Source of the DNA: Leptospira noumeaensis | GTDB lineage: Bacteria > Spirochaetota > Leptospiria > Leptospirales > Leptospiraceae | Assembly: GCF_004770765.1 (NCBI RefSeq) | Contig: NZ_RQFK01000026.1 | Location: 992,001 to 1,056,000 of the forward strand | Length of the DNA stretch: 64,000 nucleotides | Reading direction: 5' to 3' | Shown here: one piece after another, positions 37,367 through 47,814 of the stretch | How positions within the stretch are numbered: the stretch's first letter is position 1 | Layout of the letters: each line of letters begins with the position of its first letter | Program-made: the position numbers and the translations under genes | Notes under the pieces: generated by a model | What the model saw: only the letters and a program-made list of their open reading frames with translations | Told to the model about the DNA's origin: nothing | Databases searched by the model: none

Positions 37367-38412
37367 ATTTTATCTCAAACCCGGCAAACATACGTAAGTG
37401 GGAAAAGTTTAAAAAAAACAAACGAGCTTACTACTCGATGTTAATTCTTTTTTATACTTATGTTTTATCTTTGTTTTCACCACTTCTTATCAATAACAAA
37501 CCACTTTTTGTATTGTACGAAGGAAGTTTATCTTTTCCCATTTTTAGTTTTTATCCAGAAACAAAATTCGGAGGAAATAACCTTACCGAACCCAATTATA
37601 AAAAACTAAATTTAGAATCTAGGTTTTCTGAATCTTCAAATCTTATGGTTTTTCCTCCGATTCCTTTTGGAGTGAATGAAGACAATTTGGAAAGTTTGGA
37701 AGAAGGAACAAACCCACCTTCCAAACCAACCATCAGTCATTGGATGGGAACAGATGATCGTGGTCGGGATGTATTCACTCGTATTATTTATGGATATAGG
37801 CTTGCGATGACCTTTAGTTTGATCTTGATTGTTGTAGAGATTTTCCTTGCTTCTTTTATCGGAGGGATCCAAGGATATTTTGTCGGGCGACTCGATTTGT
37901 TTTTACAACGAATCATAGAAATCCTTTCTGCGATTCCCTTCCTCTATCTCATTTTAATCATGGGTTCTTTTTTTGGACGCGGATTTTTTGTATTAATTGT
38001 TACTTATGGATCACTCAGTTGGATTGGACTTAGTTATTATATGCGTGGGGAATTTTTAAAACTCCGCAAACAACAGTTTGTCGATGCAGCAAAAACACTA
38101 GGTGCCTCTTCACTATCCATCATCATGCGCCATTTATTACCCAATTCAATTACACCGCTTGTGACTTTTTTACCGTTTATATTAATCTCTGCGATTTCTG
38201 TTTTGTCGGCACTTGACTTTTTGGGTTATGGAATTCCTGCTCCCAATCCTTCTTGGGGAGAACTCATTGGACAAGGAAGAGAAAGACTCACGGCATGGTG
38301 GCTCATTACTTTTCCATCCGTCGCGTTGTTTCTTACCATTTTGTTTTCGGCTTTTGTGGGAGAAGGATTACGTGATGCATTTGATCCTAAGGATAAGGTG
38401 GTTTACGAATGA
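37363..38412 (+). CDS. ABC transporter permease, OppC/YejE-like
   Basis: 349 residues. A long periplasmic region after the first membrane segment ([26 protein letters not shown]) and [30 protein letters not shown] are typical of YejE-type OppC proteins. The coupling loop is [31 protein letters not shown] overlaps the OppB-like stop (ATGA), so translation is coupled. Confidence 0.92.
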   Translation: MNFISNPANIRKWEKFKKNKRAYYSMLILFYTYVLSLFSPLLINNKPLFVLYEGSLSFPIFSFYPETKFGGNNLTEPNYKKLNLESRFSESSNLMVFPPIPFGVNEDNLESLEEGTNPPSKPTISHWMGTDDRGRDVFTRIIYGYRLAMTFSLILIVVEIFLASFIGGIQGYFVGRLDLFLQRIIEILSAIPFLYLILIMGSFFGRGFFVLIVTYGSLSWIGLSYYMRGEFLKLRKQQFVDAAKTLGASSLSIIMRHLLPNSITPLVTFLPFILISAISVLSALDFLGYGIPAPNPSWGELIGQGRERLTAWWLITFPSVALFLTILFSAFVGEGLRDAFDPKDKVVYE

Positions 38413-39398
38413 CAAGTAACTCAAAAGCCATCGAAGTTCAGGATCTATCCATCCAAATCAAAACCGATGATGGAATTTTATCTATTGTCGATAAGGTAAG
38501 TTTTTATTTATCGAAAGGGGAGACATTGGCTCTCGTCGGTGAATCAGGTTGTGGAAAATCGATTACCAGTTTGGCATTAACACAAATTTTACCTTCGAAC
38601 ACTACTTTGTATCCAACCGGATCCATTTTGTTTGAAGGTGACGATTTACTAAAAACTTCCTCAGACCATTTAAGATCTGTTCGTGGGCGAAAAATTTCTT
38701 ATGTATTCCAGGAACCATTTTCTGCTCTTAACCCACTCCATAAAATTGGCGTCCAACTTACGGAAGGTTTTTTGTTACATGGTCTTGGTTCCAAAGAAGA
38801 AGCAGAAAAAAAGGCAATTTATCTCCTAGAAAGAGTGGGGATTACTGACGCCAAACTCAGATTAAACCAGTACCCCAATCAATTTTCCGGTGGTATGTTA
38901 CAAAGAGTTTGTATTGCTATGGCTCTTATGTGTGATCCCAAAATTTTAATCGCAGATGAACCAACAAGTGCCATCGATGTCACCATCCAATTACAATTAA
39001 TCGAACTTCTAAAAGAACTACGTAAAGAAAATGGAATGTCGGTGCTTTTTATTTCGCATGATATTGGACTTGTGAGCAATATTGCCGATCGAATTGTCGT
39101 CATGTACGCAGGGAAAATGATCGAACAAGGAACTGTAAACGAGGTGATTGATACTCCCAAACATCCATATACTAAGGCTCTCATTGCTGCGTATCCAAAT
39201 CATGAAAATATTGGTAAAAAATTAGTCACAATAGAAGGAATTGTTCCTTCACCAAAATCCTATCCTACAGGTTGTCGTTTCCACACTCGTTGCAGCGAAA
39301 AACTAGAAGTTTGTCATCGATCTCTTCCCATTGGAATTCCTATTTCTGGAAACCAATCCGTAGAATGTTTTTTATATGGAGGAAAAGAAAGTGCTTAA
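38409..39398 (+). CDS. ABC transporter ATPase, OppD-like
   Basis: 329 residues. Walker [10 protein letters not shown]-loop [11 protein letters not shown], signature FSGGMLQR, Walker [14 protein letters not shown]-loop FISHD. The C-terminal oligopeptide-transporter extension carries [15 protein letters not shown], in which Cys residues may hold an iron-sulphur cluster as in Dpp-type ATPases. It overlaps the OppC-like gene by four bases. Confidence 0.94.
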   Translation: MTSNSKAIEVQDLSIQIKTDDGILSIVDKVSFYLSKGETLALVGESGCGKSITSLALTQILPSNTTLYPTGSILFEGDDLLKTSSDHLRSVRGRKISYVFQEPFSALNPLHKIGVQLTEGFLLHGLGSKEEAEKKAIYLLERVGITDAKLRLNQYPNQFSGGMLQRVCIAMALMCDPKILIADEPTSAIDVTIQLQLIELLKELRKENGMSVLFISHDIGLVSNIADRIVVMYAGKMIEQGTVNEVIDTPKHPYTKALIAAYPNHENIGKKLVTIEGIVPSPKSYPTGCRFHTRCSEKLEVCHRSLPIGIPISGNQSVECFLYGGKESA

Positions 39399-40347
39399 TG
39401 TAAAAGACTTAGTTGTTTCTTATAAACAAAACCAATCTCTTTCTTTTTCTTCGAAACGACTTGTGGCTGTTGACGGAGTTAGTTTTTCCATTCCGCAAGG
39501 AAAAATTTTAGGTCTTGTCGGTGAGTCTGGTTGTGGGAAATCTACAATTGGTCGTGCGATTCTTTCTTTATTACCTTTTGATTCTGGTTCCATCCAATTT
39601 GAATCTAAGGAAATCAAAAACATTCCTAAAGAAGAAGAAAAGGCTCTCAAAAGAAAGATCCAAGTTGTATTCCAAGATCCATATTCTTCGTTAAACCCGC
39701 GTTTTACGATTGAAGAAATTGTCACAGAAGGTTTACAGATTCATTTTCCCAATCTAAGTGCCGCTGAAAAAAAAGAAAAAGCGATCAAAGCACTTTCGGA
39801 AGTCAATTTACCTTCTGATATTTTACATCGGTATCCGCATGAATTCAGTGGTGGACAAAGGCAAAGGATTGCCATTGCCCGGGCATTAATTCTAGAACCT
39901 AGTCTTGTTGTTTGCGATGAAGCCGTTTCTGCTTTGGACATTTCCACGCAAGCACAAGTCATCAATAATATTTTGTTGTTACGTGAGAAGTACGGACTAT
40001 CTTATTTGTTTATATCACATGACTTGAATATAGTAAAACACGTGTCGGATCGAATTGCTGTCATGTATTTAGGACAAATTGTCGAAGAATGTAGCCGTGA
40101 TGAGATTAGCAAAACACCATTACATCCTTATACAAAAGCATTATTCTCTGCCAGCTTTGATTTAAAGGATAGAACCAAAAATTCCCAACCATTAACGGGG
40201 GAAATTCCTAGTTTGATGAACAAACCCACTGGTTGCCGGTTCCATACAAGATGTCCCATTGCAAAAGATATTTGTAAAACGAAAGAACCTGTGGAATCAT
40301 ATCCTACACCAACAAGAAAGGTGAAATGTCACTTCCCTTTAAATTAG
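39376..40347 (+). CDS. ABC transporter ATPase, OppF-like
   Basis: 323 residues. Walker [11 protein letters not shown]-loop VFQDPYSSLNPR, signature FSGGQRQRIAIARAL, Walker B LVVCDEAVSALD, H-loop FISHD, and the C-terminal [15 protein letters not shown] extension. It overlaps the OppD-like gene by 23 bases. YejF-type systems fuse the two ATPases; here they are separate. No gene for a periplasmic solute-binding protein is found on either side. Confidence 0.94.
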   Translation: MEEKKVLNVKDLVVSYKQNQSLSFSSKRLVAVDGVSFSIPQGKILGLVGESGCGKSTIGRAILSLLPFDSGSIQFESKEIKNIPKEEEKALKRKIQVVFQDPYSSLNPRFTIEEIVTEGLQIHFPNLSAAEKKEKAIKALSEVNLPSDILHRYPHEFSGGQRQRIAIARALILEPSLVVCDEAVSALDISTQAQVINNILLLREKYGLSYLFISHDLNIVKHVSDRIAVMYLGQIVEECSRDEISKTPLHPYTKALFSASFDLKDRTKNSQPLTGEIPSLMNKPTGCRFHTRCPIAKDICKTKEPVESYPTPTRKVKCHFPLN

Positions 40348-40354
40348 AATTACT

Positions 40355-42433
40355 ATGAAACTGAGCATTCGAGACAGAATCAAGGGAGTTATCGGTAAAA
40401 TCCTGCTGACAGGGATTTTTGTTTTATCGATGACCATGTTTTTTATTTTATACCCGCTATTAGCAGATCCAGACTATTATAAAAAATTAATCCTCGATAC
40501 TACAAACCAACTAACAGGCCTACAGGTGAATTATCAAATTTCTGAACCTGTATTTTTCCCATTTCCAGGAATTGAACTCACTGAAGTAACTGTATCAAAA
40601 AATGACGATGAGTTGATTCATGTACATAAACTTAGAATCGAAGTTTATTATGGAGTTTTTGTAGGCCAAACACTAGAAATTCGAAAAATATATTTGAATA
40701 CTGGTACGGTTGAGATTCTGAGAGAAAAGGACGAATCCTTTCCCTTGTTTGCAAAGATTCTTGCAGGATCAGATACAAATCTTAAAGAAAAGCCAAAACT
40801 AATAGAAGAACCAGTTGATAACGAAGCAAAAACCTATTTTTCTAAAACGTTTGCAAACTTCGTAAACCAAATCGAAATTAAAAATGTTACAATCCTATTC
40901 GAAGATAAATTATATTCACGAAAGATCAAATTGTATCTTTGGGAAACATCATTTCAACTGGATCAAGATTTACGAAACTTAGATATTTACATCTATGGAA
41001 AGTTAAACGAAGAAACTATTTCATTTAGCACAAATATTTATTTTGTTACCGATGAAATGTCTTATGAATCTTCCAGGTTGGAAGGGGAATTTACATTCCA
41101 AAATATCAAAGGTATCGATCTGCACGATATACTCATTATTTTTACTTATGGGGATTTACGATCCGCCAAAGCAAGTGGCTCCATTCCTTTTTACAAACGG
41201 GATGACGCAAAAATCTATGCCATTGCTGATCGAGTACACATTCGTGATTTGGCTCTGAAAGATGGTAAACCATTTGCTGATGGTTATGCATCTACAATCA
41301 TGAACTATGACATTCGGGAATCCAAAATATCTTTTGCGGATATTATTGTCGATTGGAAAGGAAAATCTAAACTTTATGGATCTGGGTTTGTTAACTTTTT
41401 AAAACCACCTTTATCACCAACAATATCTTTTGAAGGAACCTCTGATTATTTAGATGTTCCTAGTCTTATCAAAGTCACTAAAATTTGGGTAGATCCTGAT
41501 TTAGAAAAATCAATCCTAACTAGAAATATACCAAGCACTGGTTATGTGAACCGAATGAACGTGTATTTAAATTTTAATTTTAGGAATTTGAAAATTGATA
41601 AATTTAATGCAGATTCACTAAAGTTAAATGTTCATTATGCAAAAAGAAAATTAAATATTACAAAATATGAATTAAAGGCATATGAGGGAACTGCCATAGG
41701 GACAGGTCATTACATTTGGGGTAACCAACCTAATCTAGAAGTCAAAGGGAACATCAAAAATTTAAGTGTGGCACCCGTGCTTGCCGATTTATTTAATATT
41801 GCACCTATCACTGGAAAGTTAGATTCTGAATTTCTTTTATCATCACCCGCTGATACAGAAGATGGACTCATTAATAACTTACAAATGACTGGGAATATTA
41901 ATGCAAAGAATGGAGAATTATTAAGTTATACAAATATTTTAAAACCAATCAGCTCCATTGGAAGTGTCATCAACTTAAAAAAAATAGATTTTAGTCGAGC
42001 GACACCGTATAACGAACTCAAGTTTGATTTTCAATATATGAAAGAAAATATCGAGGTAAGAAATTTTGCCTTAAAGGCCGATGGAATTGTTGGTTCTGGC
42101 AGTGGTAAAATAGGATTTAATAAAAATATAGATATGAAGTTTACCATTGCTATGCCAGGAATGGCCGGCAAAGCTTTAAAACTTCCGATCATTTATCGCG
42201 GAACTTACGGTGTTTCTGCTCCCTTCATAGATCCTATTTGGTTAGGTTCTGTTTACGTAGGGACAATATTTTTGGCAAGTCCTGCAGGTGCCGCTGTGGG
42301 TGGGATCGCCGGTTCAGCCATGTCGGATTATGTAAATAAGGCCGTAGATAATGTGACTGGGGGTGTTCAAAAAGGTTGGAAGGGAATTAAATCGTTGTTT
42401 GGTGGGACGGAAGAGGAAGAACCGGAAAAGTAG
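40355..42433 (+). CDS. AsmA-like envelope protein
   Basis: 692 residues with one N-terminal membrane segment (ILLTGIFVLSMTMFFILYPLLA) and a long periplasmic part. The start PDYYKKLILDTTNQLTGLQVNYQ...PFPGIELTEVTVSK is the AsmA N-terminal pattern. The C-terminal part (GKLDSEFLLSSP..., MTGNINAKNGELLSYTNILKPISSIGSVI, FALKADGIVGSGSGKIGFNKNIDMKF) is the AsmA-like C-domain. Related proteins form beta-groove bridges that move lipids between membranes. It ends with glycine-rich GAAVGGIAGSAM and an acidic tail. Eight bases after the OppF-like gene, so possibly in the same transcript. Confidence 0.85.
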   Translation: MKLSIRDRIKGVIGKILLTGIFVLSMTMFFILYPLLADPDYYKKLILDTTNQLTGLQVNYQISEPVFFPFPGIELTEVTVSKNDDELIHVHKLRIEVYYGVFVGQTLEIRKIYLNTGTVEILREKDESFPLFAKILAGSDTNLKEKPKLIEEPVDNEAKTYFSKTFANFVNQIEIKNVTILFEDKLYSRKIKLYLWETSFQLDQDLRNLDIYIYGKLNEETISFSTNIYFVTDEMSYESSRLEGEFTFQNIKGIDLHDILIIFTYGDLRSAKASGSIPFYKRDDAKIYAIADRVHIRDLALKDGKPFADGYASTIMNYDIRESKISFADIIVDWKGKSKLYGSGFVNFLKPPLSPTISFEGTSDYLDVPSLIKVTKIWVDPDLEKSILTRNIPSTGYVNRMNVYLNFNFRNLKIDKFNADSLKLNVHYAKRKLNITKYELKAYEGTAIGTGHYIWGNQPNLEVKGNIKNLSVAPVLADLFNIAPITGKLDSEFLLSSPADTEDGLINNLQMTGNINAKNGELLSYTNILKPISSIGSVINLKKIDFSRATPYNELKFDFQYMKENIEVRNFALKADGIVGSGSGKIGFNKNIDMKFTIAMPGMAGKALKLPIIYRGTYGVSAPFIDPIWLGSVYVGTIFLASPAGAAVGGIAGSAMSDYVNKAVDNVTGGVQKGWKGIKSLFGGTEEEEPEK

Positions 42434-42435
42434 GA

Positions 42436-43986
42436 TCATTCCTCTTCATTTCGAATCGGAATCCCTTCTTTTTTTAAAATCTTAAGTGCATTGGTGGATC
42501 CGGATACCCCATCGCGAATTTTGTAATCAAAATCCATTTGTCCATCAACTTCAAGTTCGGTGAAATGGTATCGTTTGGCCCAAGGGACTTCTGCTAGTTT
42601 CAAATCGTGAGTCGTTAAAAAAACAATTGCTCTTTTTTCTCGTAGAACAGAAAGAATTTCCCGTGTGGCAATAAACCGTTCTTTGGAATTGGTTCCTTTC
42701 AAAATTTCATCCAAAAACAAAACAGGAATTTTCTCAGAATCATTGGCATTATGGATAATGGAAGATAACCTTCTTACTTCACTATAGAAAAAGGAAACTC
42801 CATCTTCCATCGAATCTTGAGAACGGATGAGCGTGTGAATCTGGAAGTTTGGAAATTCAAACTCAGTTCCAAGTATAGGGGCACCAGAACCGGCAAGTAA
42901 CAAGGACATGGCGATGGATCTAAGATAGGTTGTTTTTCCACTCATGTTGGAGCCAGTAACAATCATTAAATCTCCGGGTTCCATTTTGGTAAGAGGATTA
43001 AAAACACGGCTGGACTTAGGTAGGAGAGGATGTACCAAACTTTTGGCAGTTAAGTTTCCAACTGTGGAAACGTTTCCAAAACTTGCTTCCGGAAACAAAA
43101 ATCCAAAATTCACAAGGGGAAGGAGAGAATCTGTTTTTAAAATTTGAATTTGGAGTTCATTCCAAAGGGAACCAAATTTCTGTTTCCATTTTTCCAGAGA
43201 TTTGATTTTCCAAAGGTCCCACAAACAAATAAGATTCAAAATTAAATGTGGTAAAGGGGAAATGAGTAATTCCGAAGAATCACCAAGAGATGAAATGCGA
43301 CCTATCATTTGTTTGGTTGTTTTTCTGTTTTTTGCCAAATAAATAAATGTTTTTTGAAAACGTGATGCCCCAGAAGCAAGTGCCTTAATTTCTTTCCATT
43401 GTTTTAAGGAATCATTTCGGTAGGTAACAAACAAAATTCCATTGATGAGGAGAAGGAGTGGGATGAGAGGTAAGTCAAATAACAAACCCAAAACTATATA
43501 AAGAGGAGAGATCACTCCCCAAATTGGGAAAAATACCTTTAAAAACCTTCTTTTTTTCCAAAAGGAATCTTCTGTTTTAATAGAAGTTAGAGGAAACTTT
43601 TCATTGGTTTCCGCATCAGGTACCAAAAACTTACGAAGGAGATGGTATGCAAAATAAGAATTTTTTTTCAGGATGTTTTGAATTTCCAATGTTTGGAAAT
43701 GAAGATTTGTATCTTCGATGGGTTCTTGTAAAAAACGTTTTAGATAAGTCTGAAATCCCACTTCTGTAATTGTGGTATCATATATTCCCAAAAACCCTTG
43801 TTTGGTGCAAAGATCCAAATCAATGGAAAGAGGGTGGTTCCGTACGGATTCCGGATATTCCCAAATTTCTCTCGTTTTGATTTTTTTAAATTCACCTGTG
43901 AGTCTATAAATTTCTTCCTGTAGGAAGTTTTGTGTTTTTTTCGCGTATAAAATTTGGGTTTTTCGTTTGGAATATAGCCGCACCAA
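42436..43986 (-). CDS. Membrane-anchored MutS-like (domain V) ATPase
   Basis: The C-terminal ATPase has Walker A VTGSNMSGKTTYL, a Walker B of PVLFLDEILKGTNS, and FLTTHD, as in MutS domain V. The middle has a clamp-like helical region and two membrane segments (SPLYIVLGLLFDLPLIPLLLLINGILFV). There is no mismatch-recognition domain I, so classic mismatch repair is unlikely. The first canonical start is TTG at 43986, but the same frame stays open upstream to a stop near 44246. It encodes two more plausible membrane segments (VSFAIFIAAILFCYL; LYSLLILLPFTYLV) with no ATG, GTG or TTG. The real N-terminus may be at a rare ATT near 44214, giving about 592 residues. Function unknown. Confidence 0.82.
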   Translation of the reverse strand: MVRLYSKRKTQILYAKKTQNFLQEEIYRLTGEFKKIKTREIWEYPESVRNHPLSIDLDLCTKQGFLGIYDTTITEVGFQTYLKRFLQEPIEDTNLHFQTLEIQNILKKNSYFAYHLLRKFLVPDAETNEKFPLTSIKTEDSFWKKRRFLKVFFPIWGVISPLYIVLGLLFDLPLIPLLLLINGILFVTYRNDSLKQWKEIKALASGASRFQKTFIYLAKNRKTTKQMIGRISSLGDSSELLISPLPHLILNLICLWDLWKIKSLEKWKQKFGSLWNELQIQILKTDSLLPLVNFGFLFPEASFGNVSTVGNLTAKSLVHPLLPKSSRVFNPLTKMEPGDLMIVTGSNMSGKTTYLRSIAMSLLLAGSGAPILGTEFEFPNFQIHTLIRSQDSMEDGVSFFYSEVRRLSSIIHNANDSEKIPVLFLDEILKGTNSKERFIATREILSVLREKRAIVFLTTHDLKLAEVPWAKRYHFTELEVDGQMDFDYKIRDGVSGSTNALKILKKEGIPIRNEEE

Positions 43987-44188
43987 GTACGTAAAGGGAA
44001 GAAGGATCAGAAGGGAATATAAATACTCTTTCCACGATTCTTTGTTCAGATAACAAAATAGAATCGCTGCTATAAAAATGGCAAAGGAAACAAATCGAAA
44101 GATCGAAACCCGTTTTAATATCTTCGAAAGGAATTGGATTTTGTTTTGGTAGCGTTGGTTCCTACGAATTAGGAACAGATAAGTTGGA

Positions 44189-44419
44189 TTAGTGGAAAAG
44201 AGGTCGTTCGTAATTTTCTTCTTCCCTGCGAGAAATCTCCGTATCTAGGACACGAATGAGACTTCCTAAATCATTTAATCTCCATTTGTCGATGAGACGT
44301 CCTCTTTCCCGGCCAGAAAATTTATTCAAATACAGGGTGCCAAATAGGTCTTCCCCATACTCATAAGCAACGAACCGCCCGTTCCGTCTGCCAGTAGAAT
44401 TTTCCAATCGAATCGTCAT
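44189..44419 (-). CDS. Small basic protein of unknown function
   Basis: 76 residues, strongly charged: an N-terminal beta-like part ([21 protein letters not shown]) and a helical C-terminus ([21 protein letters not shown]). No signal or membrane segment. Family not recognised. ATG start at 44419 without a clear ribosome site. Its end overlaps the extended N-terminal frame of the MutS-like gene by about 26 bases, so the two could be coupled. Confidence 0.55.
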   Translation of the reverse strand: MTIRLENSTGRRNGRFVAYEYGEDLFGTLYLNKFSGRERGRLIDKWRLNDLGSLIRVLDTEISRREEENYERPLFH

Positions 44420-44521
44420 GAACGATTACCAAAAATCAGATAAAAAAAAATAGTACAAGCAAAATTTTTTGCTTCAGGATATTCATTTTCCGGCGATACA
44501 TATATTGGGGAAAGGCTACTT

Positions 44522-44583
44522 ACCACGGATGGTTGAGGAACCTTAAAAACAAATACCCCGGAAACCGGAAAGCACGGAGGCTT
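44522..44583 (+). promoter_or_regulatory. Possible folded leader of the 70-residue protein gene
   Basis: Within 65 bases before the ATG there are several short hairpins: ACC-ACGGAT-GGT (44522-44533), or alternatively GGTT-GAGG-AACC (44531-44542); CCGG-AAA-CCGG (44558-44568); and AAGC-ACGGAG-GCTT (44570-44583). The last includes the CGGAGG ribosome site in its loop. The loop ACGGA occurs twice. No known riboswitch consensus fits. Confidence 0.3.
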
Positions 44584-44585
44584 GT

Positions 44586-44798
44586 ATGGATTTCTATCCC
44601 GATATGAATTTGGAGTTTAAAAGCTCCTTTGTGAAGACCAACCAGTTTTTAGCCAACACACAAGACGAAACCCTACTCCCGCAAATGGGACTTGCGGCTC
44701 GTAACCTACTCAATCTCGAACAAATGACCAAACTCCGCGAAATTCGCAAACGCCATCTGAAAAAAGGACACCAACGCGAAGGGTTCCACTGGGACTAA
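44586..44798 (+). CDS. Small protein of unknown function
   Basis: 70 residues, no signal peptide. Mostly helical, with a hydrophobic-charged middle (LPQMGLAARNLLNLEQMTKLREIRKRH) and a basic end (LKKGHQREGFHWD). CGGAGG is placed six bases before the ATG and is a strong ribosome site, which supports a real gene. No family recognised. The acyl-CoA ligase gene starts 68 bases downstream. Confidence 0.65.
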   Translation: MDFYPDMNLEFKSSFVKTNQFLANTQDETLLPQMGLAARNLLNLEQMTKLREIRKRHLKKGHQREGFHWD

Positions 44799-44866
44799 AC
44801 ACCTAAATTTCTCTTGACCATCTAAAAGTAGGCCCTATCATAAAGACCGCTTTTAGATGGAGAGAT

Positions 44867-46915
44867 ATGGCAAATAACCTAGCAGACGTTTATAAGGAAT
44901 CCGCAGAAAAATTCGGTCCAAGACCCGCATTCTGGTATAAGAATGCTCAAAAGGATTACCAAGCCCTCACTTACAAAGAACTCTACGAAGACGGACTAGC
45001 ACTTGCAGAAGCCCTCATTGATTTAGGAGTTAAGGCCAGAGAACACGTTGGTGTTTTGGCTGACAACCGTATGGAATGGATCATCGCTGATTGTGCGGTG
45101 CTCACGGCAGGTGCCGCCAATGTTCCACGAGGATCCGATATTACCGATTCCGAAATTGTTTATATTTTGAATCATTCGGAAGCGAAGATTGTATTCGTTG
45201 AAAATGACAAAGTTTACGAAAAATATAAAAACAATAAATCCCAAGTGAAGTCGGTAAAAACCGTCATCATTATGGATAAAGAAACCAAACTCAAATCAGG
45301 TGCCGGAATCCTTCATTTTTATGATCTCCTAGAAAAAGGGAGAGAGATGCGTGCCAAAGGAAAACGAGAAGCGGAAAAACGTATGGCCGGAATCAAACCG
45401 GACGATTTGTACACTCTCATTTATACTTCAGGAACAACAGGAATGCCAAAAGGGGTTATGCTCATGCATTCCAATATGATCCACCAAATGCATTACGTGG
45501 TTCCTCGTGTTGCTAAAGTAACACCTGACGATCGTATGTTGTCCATTCTCCCTGTTTGGCATATTTTTGAACGTGTTGTTGAATACTTTGCCATCATCAA
45601 TGGTGGTTCTACTTACTACACAAAGGTAACAGAACTTCGTAACGACATCCAAAAAGCAAGACCAACCTTTATGGCTTCGGCTCCGCGGGTTTGGGAAAGT
45701 ATTTATAACGGGATTTACACTCGTATCAATGATCCAAAACAAACTCCACCAGTTCGAAGGTTTTTGTTTAAAGTAGCATACTTCTTTTCAAAACACTATC
45801 ATTCAGCAGTTCGTTTTCTCAAAGGTTGGGAAGTGGATTATGAAGGAAGAAACATCATTCAATCTTTGGGATTGTCGATTGTATCCATCATTAAATTGTT
45901 GTTAACTGGTCCATTTACGGTGACCATTCTTTCACTAGTAGCCGCACAGTTTGGATTGCCAGAAGGAAGCCCTTTCAAAACTCCATTGTATGTGGTGGCT
46001 GGCCTCGGGCTTATTTTTAATTACCTCACTCTTGACCGAATTGTCCTTTCTAAAATTCGCCAGGCAACGGGCGGGCATTTGCGTGCGACCCTCTCTGGTG
46101 GTGGTGCCCTTCAAAAACACGTTGATGCCTTTTTTATGGATATTGGGATCACAGTGCTCGAAGGTTATGGAATGACAGAAACTGGACCTGTGATTTCGGC
46201 ACGGACATTTGATCGTCCGATTATGGGTTCTGTGGGTGATATTGTTCCACTCAGCCAAGTACAAATTCGTGATGATGCGGGAAATGTTCTTTGTCATATC
46301 GACGACAAAAAGAATATCATCTTTGGTAAGTTAGGTGTAAAAGGTGTGGTTCATCTCAAAGGGCCTCAGGTAATGAAAGGATATTATAAAAATCCAGAAA
46401 CTACCAAAAAAACCATCGTGGACAATTGGATGAATACCGGTGATATCGGTATGATCAACTTCAAAAAAACACTGACTCTTACTGGTCGTGCCAAAGATAC
46501 AATTGTTCTTCTCGGCGGGGAAAACGTAGAACCAGTTCCTATTGAAAACAAAATCGATGAATCACCTTATATCAAACAGTCGATGATTGTGGGCCAAGAC
46601 CAAAAAGTTCTTGGAGCCATCATTGTTCCTGACTTTGATGCACTCATTCCTTGGGCGGAAGAAAACGGAATTTCAGAAAAAAATCCTGATAAACTAATCA
46701 CCAATCCAAAGATTGTAGATTTTTATAAAAAGGAAGTTCGTAATTTTAACAGTGTTAAAACAGGATTCAAAAACTTCGAACAAGTACAGTATGTAACACT
46801 CATCACAAAATCTTTTGAGGTTGGAGATGAGCTGACTAACTTAATGAAGATGAAACGACACGTAATTACGGAAAAATACAAAGACAGAATTTTGGAACTC
46901 TACAAAAACAGTTAA
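44867..46915 (+). CDS. Long-chain fatty acid--CoA ligase (AMP-forming)
   Basis: 682 residues of the ANL superfamily. Motifs: the P-loop [30 protein letters not shown], the A5 motif [18 protein letters not shown] with the adenine-binding Asp, and the hinge [19 protein letters not shown]. The central insert with a hydrophobic stretch ([20 protein letters not shown]) and [15 protein letters not shown] are typical of bacterial long-chain ligases of the FAA1 type. It activates fatty acids to acyl-CoA at the inner membrane. GGAGAG precedes the ATG. The hydratase gene starts one base after its stop. Confidence 0.94.
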   Translation: MANNLADVYKESAEKFGPRPAFWYKNAQKDYQALTYKELYEDGLALAEALIDLGVKAREHVGVLADNRMEWIIADCAVLTAGAANVPRGSDITDSEIVYILNHSEAKIVFVENDKVYEKYKNNKSQVKSVKTVIIMDKETKLKSGAGILHFYDLLEKGREMRAKGKREAEKRMAGIKPDDLYTLIYTSGTTGMPKGVMLMHSNMIHQMHYVVPRVAKVTPDDRMLSILPVWHIFERVVEYFAIINGGSTYYTKVTELRNDIQKARPTFMASAPRVWESIYNGIYTRINDPKQTPPVRRFLFKVAYFFSKHYHSAVRFLKGWEVDYEGRNIIQSLGLSIVSIIKLLLTGPFTVTILSLVAAQFGLPEGSPFKTPLYVVAGLGLIFNYLTLDRIVLSKIRQATGGHLRATLSGGGALQKHVDAFFMDIGITVLEGYGMTETGPVISARTFDRPIMGSVGDIVPLSQVQIRDDAGNVLCHIDDKKNIIFGKLGVKGVVHLKGPQVMKGYYKNPETTKKTIVDNWMNTGDIGMINFKKTLTLTGRAKDTIVLLGGENVEPVPIENKIDESPYIKQSMIVGQDQKVLGAIIVPDFDALIPWAEENGISEKNPDKLITNPKIVDFYKKEVRNFNSVKTGFKNFEQVQYVTLITKSFEVGDELTNLMKMKRHVITEKYKDRILELYKNS

Positions 46916-46916
46916 T

Positions 46917-47693
46917 ATGAATCCTTTTGCAGAGATCTTTCATGGAGACCGCATCTTGGAAATCAAGATGCAATCCAATGAAAAGAATACTTTTGATTTC
47001 GAAGCTTTTGTATTATTCGAACAAATCTTAAATAAACACGCAAACAATCCAAATTTGCGTGTTTTACTTTTTACATCCGCACAAACACAGTTTTTTTCCA
47101 ACGGGATCGAACCCACTCTCATGTATGGAAAAACAGAATCGGATGTTCGTAAATCCGTTGAACAATTGTTAAGGACAGCCCAAACCTATTTCCATTTTCC
47201 AGTTCCTACCATTGCTGTAGTCAACGGACATTGTATGGCGGCAGGGGCTGTATTTGCATTGTTTTCAGACTACCGGTATATGGTGGACAAAGGGGCAAGG
47301 ATTGGATTTTCCGAAGCCATCGTTGGTCTTAATTTTCCATCCATTCCCACCATCGTTTTACAAGATTTAGTGGGTGTTAAAGTGACTCGTGACCTTCTTT
47401 ATTCGGGGAAACAAATCAAAGGCCCTGAAGCCAAAGAAATTGGACTTGTGGATGAATTGTTTAGCGCCGAAACATTGTTTGGTGAATCATTAAAATTTGC
47501 CGAGTCACTTTCCAAACTCACAAACAATTCTAGCCGTGGAATGAAAACTGCCCAAAGGGAACCTTACCGAAAAAAGATGGAATCCTTGTTCCAAATTGAT
47601 GCAGACCTTTTCACAAAAGTCATTTTGTCTCATGACGGGCAGGAAGGGTTTCATTCCCTCATCGAAAAACGTAGGCCAAAGTTCATCACTTGA
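46917..47693 (+). CDS. Enoyl-CoA hydratase/isomerase family protein
   Basis: 258 residues with the crotonase fold. The first oxyanion-hole region is VLLFTSAQTQFFSNGIEP, the second VNGHCMAAGAVFALFSDYRYM, followed by GFSEAIVGLNFPSIP. A Glu in FSEA sits near one catalytic position; the other usual hydratase Glu is not obvious, so an enoyl-CoA isomerase role is as likely as hydration. Directly follows the acyl-CoA ligase and is surely co-transcribed with it. Confidence 0.85.
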   Translation: MNPFAEIFHGDRILEIKMQSNEKNTFDFEAFVLFEQILNKHANNPNLRVLLFTSAQTQFFSNGIEPTLMYGKTESDVRKSVEQLLRTAQTYFHFPVPTIAVVNGHCMAAGAVFALFSDYRYMVDKGARIGFSEAIVGLNFPSIPTIVLQDLVGVKVTRDLLYSGKQIKGPEAKEIGLVDELFSAETLFGESLKFAESLSKLTNNSSRGMKTAQREPYRKKMESLFQIDADLFTKVILSHDGQEGFHSLIEKRRPKFIT

Positions 47694-47814
47694 ATTTAGG
47701 CCAACCTTTCCAAGCGATTCGAAAACTTTTTATCTTTTTTCTTTTCGTTTGGAACCTTATGATGTAAAGATGGGTCTTACTTTTAGGCGCTATTTGCCTA
47801 CACTTTGAGGTAAC

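Noticed and set aside
42436..43986. Standard mismatch-repair MutS
   Set aside because: It lacks the mismatch-binding N-terminal domain with its Phe-x-Glu motif and carries membrane segments. Only the ATPase domain is MutS-like.
44522..44583. Mini-ykkC (guanidine-II) riboswitch
   Set aside because: That class has two stems closed by ACGR tetraloops. Here the loops are six bases (ACGGAT, ACGGAG), one stem has only three pairs, and the downstream protein is not a transporter of that regulon.
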